64,000 nt of DNA from Gnetum montanum (lineage: Eukaryota > Streptophyta > Gnetopsida > Gnetales > Gnetaceae), in the NCBI GenBank assembly GCA_015680685.1, contig MNCI01023529.1, positions 284,955 through 348,954 on the forward strand, in the 5' to 3' direction. Shown here one piece after another: positions 59,895 to 64,000 of the stretch. The stretch's first letter is position 1; each line of letters opens with the position of its first letter. A program made the position numbers and the translations under genes. The notes beneath the pieces were generated by a model. The model was not told the origin of the DNA, searched no databases, and saw only the letters and a program-made list of their open reading frames with translations.

Positions 59895-61160
59895 TGTTGG
59901 CGACCGTTTGGGACGCGACCGCCAACGAGTGTCCTCGAATAGGATTTAGGTGCCTGCTAGTCTCTGGCAACACCAAGGCCCAGATACCTCCAAATAAACT
60001 CAGTAGTTAATGTGAGTATGTGTGTGTGCTGTTGCGGTGTGTGGTTATGAGAAATGTAACGCTTGCGTTGTGTGTAAACTACAAATGACTTACTTTAAAG
60101 AGATTCAGCCAACTTTGCCAAGTACTGTGAGTTGTTGAAAATTTCCTATTTTGTTCAACTGCCTAGTCTACGCAGTCCTTATAATACCTACTTGTAACAA
60201 ATAAAATTTTGCAAAAACATTTGAGCACAACTCCGCAATCTACTCCTAATTTTCCCCAGAGAAAGAGATAGTTCCACAAGAAAACTAGAAATAGAGCAAG
60301 ATTCGATGGAAATAAGCAGAAAAGAAAAGAAAGCAGATTTGTGTAGACCTCAAATATTTAAACAAGGTAAAATGACACGAGTAAACACTTCGCAATAAAG
60401 CTATCCCAAATTCAATATCTACGAATTGTTCAAACTTCCAAGGCTCAAACAAGCAATATCTTCAAGACAATCCTACTATGCTACCAAAAATTGCTGCGTA
60501 AACTACCACGTACGAGACTCCATTTTGACTAGATAATAGATGTCAACGATTGCATTCAAACAGAACCTTTAAAAGACTTGACAATTTCTGATTGAAATAC
60601 CACGGGAATTCACTTTAAAGATAAAAAGAAGCTATTCTGGTCCCATCAAAATACCAAAGATTTTCTGAACCCTCTCGACTACTGAATTGTTCAACGGCGT
60701 GACTACAAACAGAGGCTCTCTTACAACAATCCCAATAGCAGTTCCCACACGTTACACAATAACAAAATTTACTACTAAAATGCTCTCAAGGCTTTTAAAC
60801 ACAAGCGCTTCTATGGCAAAATTTTAATAGAAATTTCTATCGGGCAACAAGAACAATAAGAGCAATCTAAAAATCCCAAAATTACTTGACAAGGATGATA
60901 CTATCTAAACCACTAGCTAAACAATTTAAACAAAACAAAAAATAAAATACATAACTCACAAAACTATGACAAAGAGGCTAAAATCTTTTCTTTAGCAAGC
61001 CATCCTACAAGCAATCTTCACAATTTCTTCTTTACAAAGCTCTTCTCAAGACCCCAAGTGTGTCTCCAAGTGAGAGCCCAAGTGTGATCCCAATGTCTTC
61101 TCAAAAGTGTGATGTATGAGACCCCAATGTGATGTTCCCCTTCCCCTTGACCCCTGAAGC

Positions 61161-61170
61161 CTTTTTATAG
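61161..61170 (-). promoter_or_regulatory. TATA-like box of the probable solo LTR
   Basis: CTATAAAAAG on the minus strand, downstream of the palindrome pair. Confidence 0.45.
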
Positions 61171-61266
61171 GGTTCAAAGGTAGGTAGGGAAGTTACAAAA
61201 TATCTTGGGTGGTTTTAACCACCATAGAGACAAAAAAGCTACAATGGACAAGTGTCCTATTCCATG

Positions 61267-61317
61267 GCCAAGTGTCTTCATTCAGTTGCCAAGTGTCTTC
61301 ATGTAGTTGCCAAGTGT
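61267..61317. repeat. 21-bp tandem repeat, 2.4 copies
   Basis: Units beginning GCCAAGTGTCTTCAT at 61267, 61288 and 61309 (the last partial and interrupted by the N at 61318). The word CCAAGTGT is also frequent around 61040-61110. Confidence 0.7.
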
Positions 61318-61484
61318 NTTGACAAGTGGCCATTGTGGAGATAAAGAGGTTGTAGATGGCAAGTGGCCTTTGTGGTGGTTATAACCACCATTTCAATTGA
61401 CAAGTGTTCAATTTACATGGTACTTTCAACAATTGTTTCACAAATTCCCTTTTTAAATCATAAAATCTTTACTTGGTACATAAC

Positions 61485-62440
61485 CAAGGGCTGTCAAACT
61501 TACATTAGCAATTAAATAATTTATATAAAAACCTAAAATAAATGTTGTATGGTTTTAAAATAAAGAAAATATTAGAGCCACGTTAATGTACCAACAATTG
61601 GATAGATATATTTCTCAACTAAATTTAACAAGCCAGCCCAAACTGCTAACGTGTTTCCAGCTGATCCATGTGAAGTGTCTGCAAAAAATCATCTATTGTT
61701 GCAATTGCTCCTTCCTTCGCCTCGAATATCATCGATACATGGATAACAGAAGAAGAAGCAGAAACTAGCCAAGCACAGGAGAGATTGAATTGGGGCACTA
61801 ACTGAGAAATGTCACTACTGCGAAGCCAAGCGAAATCAATCGATCGCTTCACCGTTGATGAACTCGTAGGAACATGGATTTTTGGATGCTCATCGTTGCC
61901 GCCAGTTCTGCATACGTGTTTAAGAACTGTGAAATTTTCGGAGGCTTCTTTGATGCCACCGTCGTGGCAATGAATCATGGTAGGGAGTTCGATCATTTCA
62001 AAAAAAATACATCCCTTTGCCAGGGCATCCTCCACATGTAAGCCTTGCTGCCCACGGTCTTTCATCCATACATTCGCTCTTTTATGGAGAAAATATACTT
62101 GCCGATTCTGTTGTACCCGACTAGTATGACCTGCTTCGCCCGCCCCAAGGCCTGCTCTAGGTAAAAAGATGAGGGGTAACAAGCACAGTAGGTACGAACT
62201 AATGTGACGAGTGCCCCCGCCCAGCGTGGTGAACAAGCTCCTGGCTGCTTCACGCCTACAGGATGCGGTGGCTGCCCTCACGTCCAAAAAAATTGAAGGT
62301 TGCCATCCCAGAAGGACAAGGACAGCATCGAGAGGTTGAATCCATTAAAAAAAATGTTTAAGACATAGAATGGGATTGAGGATCCTCCTTTCTTGAAACA
62401 ATCTGACCGCGTCTACGGGTAAAGCACCGTATCCATATAA
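61485..62440. other. CpG-richer, gene-like segment, strand undecided
   Basis: Between about 61640 and 62290 the sequence keeps CpG dinucleotides and is open over long stretches on both strands. Minus strand: a 213-codon frame from 62287 to 61646, the longest in the window, without a recognised motif. Plus strand: a 55-codon frame from 61874 (MDFWMLIVAASSAYVFKN) with a hydrophobic N-terminus that could be a membrane anchor, and after one stop a further open stretch to about 62160. The plus reading seems slightly more protein-like, but there is no decisive evidence. It may be a host gene exon or a pseudogene linked to the bHLH fragment that follows. Confidence 0.35.
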
Positions 62441-62800
62441 TTGCTTGCCACCTACGCTCAGTCAATTGACAAAGACTTTGTCTATTTTCATAACACCATA
62501 TTGTACCAGGTTTTCAAAAGAAAGTTTCCTAGGGAGGATCATTTCGGGCATGGTTTTAGAGGCCTTGAGGCTGATAGAATCAGAGCATCCTGGCATCAAG
62601 CCACTGATCCACACAGCATCGCGGAAAGGTTGCAGAGAGAGAGGATTGTTGAACGAATGAAAGCCCTACAAGAGTTGTATGCAATATTAGTTGAAGCTAG
62701 GGCATTTACCACTATTATTCCAACCTTCCTCCTGCTCCTTGGTCAAATTCTTCGTTCAGTTCTTTTGGAATTCTGGATGGGGCACAGGAGGTTCTCTTGA
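62441..62800 (+). pseudogene. bHLH transcription factor fragment (UNE12/LRL-like subgroup)
   Basis: A 119-codon frame contains '[20 protein letters not shown]' and then [16 protein letters not shown] (62567-62677). [10 protein letters not shown] is the hallmark of the plant bHLH subgroup with UNE12 and the LRL/bHLH66-69-82 proteins, DNA-binding regulators of reproduction and root-hair growth. The H-E-R residues for E-box contact are kept, but two usual Arg codons read Trp (TGG) and Gln (CAG), exactly what decay of CGG would give. After helix 1 the protein sequence changes abruptly, without loop or helix 2. GTATGC at 62677 could be a 5' splice site, so an exon end is possible. The sequence after 62677 and before about 62500 is not recognisable. 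Confidence 0.6.
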
Positions 62801-63000
62801 CCTCGATCCTAAATTCTTCATTTTCTGTTGCTGCGTTTTCTGTACACAGTGCCGTTTCGGAGGCCCCCTCTCACTCTCATCGCTGCAGATTTTTATTTTT
62901 ATGTTCTTCTTTATACTCCGCCATGTACAACAATGTTTAAAAGAAATATTTTAAACAGCGATGGATTCAAAAGAGTCCGATACTGATCCATAATAACCCA
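62801..63000. other. Sequence between bHLH fragment and LTR
   Basis: No feature recognised. Open stretches here lack known motifs. Confidence 0.3.
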
Positions 63001-63472
63001 TGTTATTTCCAAGTTGGCATATTTAATATCTTAATATTAATAAGAAATCCAGAAATGGTGGAAAAAAATGAGTGATGCCAACCAAGATCGCTGCTTTTGC
63101 ATATTTTAATGGCTAACATAATCAATCTAAAGTCCAACGTTGCCCAAACATACTGCACAATCCACCTCTGCAGATACCATCAAGTTGCTAATTTCAAGTT
63201 GCTACTTTCAAACATCCAGCTTCATTTCTACCTCATCCATTTATCCATAGAGTGTCTTTGGATTTCATTTCTTCCTGACGTTTGGCATTTTAATTTTGTA
63301 TCCCAAGAAGGTCTTAACATCATTTTATTTACCAGTAGATTACTTCTCCAAAAACACCCATCAACCCACAACATTAAAGCTGTAAATTTACTTCTATATT
63401 TACAACCATAGATTGTTCCAATTTTTAATAAAATATTCCAACTGTTCCATGGAATGGCCAAATGTGCCAACA
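63001..63472 (-). repeat. 3' LTR of an element leaving the window
   Basis: TGTTATTTCC ... GTGCCAACA on the plus strand. On the minus strand the start TGTTGGCACATTTGG follows a purine run, so this is the 3' LTR of a minus-strand element whose body continues to the right. No partner LTR is in the window, so length (472 bases) and identity are inferred from the TG/CA ends and the PPT. Confidence 0.5.
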
Positions 63473-63487
63473 TTTCTGCCCCCTTAA
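63473..63487 (-). promoter_or_regulatory. Polypurine tract beside the 63001-63472 LTR
   Basis: TTTTAAGGGGGCAGAAA on the minus strand (about 63489-63473) directly before TGTTGGCACA. Confidence 0.55.
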
Positions 63488-63492
63488 AATGC

Positions 63493-64000
63493 TTAAAGAA
63501 ATTTATGCAAGCCCCATTTTAAAACTGAATTGTACTTGAAGCTTTTTATTGAACTTTTTACAACCGAAAAGATAAATATTTTTGGAGGAAAATTTCCATC
63601 AAACATAAGGTTTGGTGGTATAAAAACCTCATTCCTAAAAATAACAAACTGTACATTATTCAGTCCTTTGTTCATGGACTATTCTTGAGATGGAAAGAGA
63701 ATGTTGAGGATTACTCTAGTAGGAATCCTCATATCTCTAACCTTTTCATAAGCAATCTCTCTATTACTTTTTAGCTTGTTGGAGTTTTCAACTTGATTCT
63801 CTTGAGATTTTTCTTCAGCAATCCTCTCATCTTTTTCCTCAAATGAATTCTCATTTTCTTGGAGTGTACAAATGTTGTTTTCAACACCTCCTTTTTCAGC
63901 CATTTTACTTCTTCCATTTGAAGTAATATTATCTATCATCAAAGGTTCGCTATAGATGTAGATTTGATTTGGTTCTCCTTTCCAAGGTAACCACATGTGA
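63493..64000 (-). pseudogene. Unidentified ORFs at the 3' end of an LTR element
   Basis: 63996-63679 is an open frame of 105 codons that may extend past the window edge: hydrophilic, Glu/Lys/Asn-rich ('NSFEEKDERIAEEKSQENQV') and probably helical, ending 'ILNILFPSQE'. 63675-63493 is a second short frame. Neither shows RNase H or integrase motifs expected next to a copia or gypsy 3' LTR, so the element may be non-autonomous. Function not recognised. Confidence 0.35.

Larger units (their letters stand above)
59895..61480 (-). repeat. Probable solo LTR of an unidentified element
   Basis: Bounded by TG (TGTTGGCGACC) and CA (TTGGTACA) with TAAC directly outside on both sides (59891-59894 and 61481-61484; ATAAC is present on the left). 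A minus-strand TATA-like CTATAAAAAG is at 61161-61170. Upstream of it (U3, 61171-61480) are two copies of the palindrome GGTGGTTNTAACCACC and a 21-base tandem repeat. No PBS, PPT or coding region adjoins it, hence a solo LTR. The four-base duplication is short, so this remains probable rather than proven. Confidence 0.5.

Noticed and set aside
1-64000. An intact, clearly functional host gene
   Set aside because: No frame with complete domain, start, stop and plausible introns was found; the bHLH region is only a fragment.

Overview
The window looks like repeat-dominated nuclear DNA of a large-genome seed plant, most likely a gymnosperm (conifer-like). This is inference: it rests on very long, ancient, nested LTR retrotransposons that were never removed, on heavy CpG decay, and on the near absence of host genes. 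No decisive marker gene is present. Almost every coding stretch is broken by stops (mostly where CAG, CAA, TGG or CGA would have mutated by C-to-T or G-to-A change) and by frameshifts, so coding features are given as pseudogenes.

Layout. 1-5039: AT-rich, with two diverged copies of a LINE ORF1 (about 1120-2060 and 3170-4310) and two tRNA-headed SINE-like elements between them. 5040-12957: gypsy-type element A on the minus strand (3' LTR, an extra ORF, gag, an exact primer-binding site, a remnant of the 5' LTR). 12958-14744: a third SINE-like unit and unassigned AT-rich DNA. 14745 to about 30100: element E, a minus-strand Ty3/gypsy element of the Tat lineage (3' LTR, integrase, RNase H, RT), followed by a long spacer that carries a plus-strand, exon/intron-structured cassette. 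That cassette is interrupted by GC-rich LINE A (26830-29330). 30108-46162: element D, a full-length 16-kb relative of E on the plus strand: LTR, gag, protease, spacer with the same kind of antisense cassette, RT, RNase H, integrase, LTR. 46163-47660: the 3' part of another LINE. 48135-59562: a Ty1/copia element on the minus strand, bounded by an exact TTGCC target-site duplication and carrying gag only. Gypsy element B (50230-56852), of the same family as A and also gag-only, is nested inside it. 59895-61480: a probable solo LTR. 61485-62900: a CpG-richer, gene-like patch with a bHLH transcription-factor fragment. 63001-64000: the 3' LTR and inner end of another minus-strand LTR element that runs off the window.

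The main discovery candidate is the D/E family. Both elements carry, in the same place (between protease and RT) and in the same relative orientation (antisense to gag-pol), a several-kilobase spacer with a decayed gene that appears to have its own exons. The first exon begins near the same R-K-A-x-T-S-K-T motif, and the first intron is about 1.4 kb in both copies. The spacer of E also holds about ten copies of a short, near-perfect palindrome built on the half-site GACTACGCTGG. Tat-lineage Ogre elements are known to have an intron between protease and RT, and plant gypsy elements are known to carry extra, sometimes antisense, ORFs. A multi-exon antisense gene placed inside the protease-RT interval combines the two, and I do not know it as a described arrangement.

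Promoter-proximal arrays of short palindromes recur in several unrelated LTRs here (element A, the copia element, the solo LTR, the E family). Two of the four N characters mark contig ends that were joined without merging their overlap, so local duplications there are artefacts.
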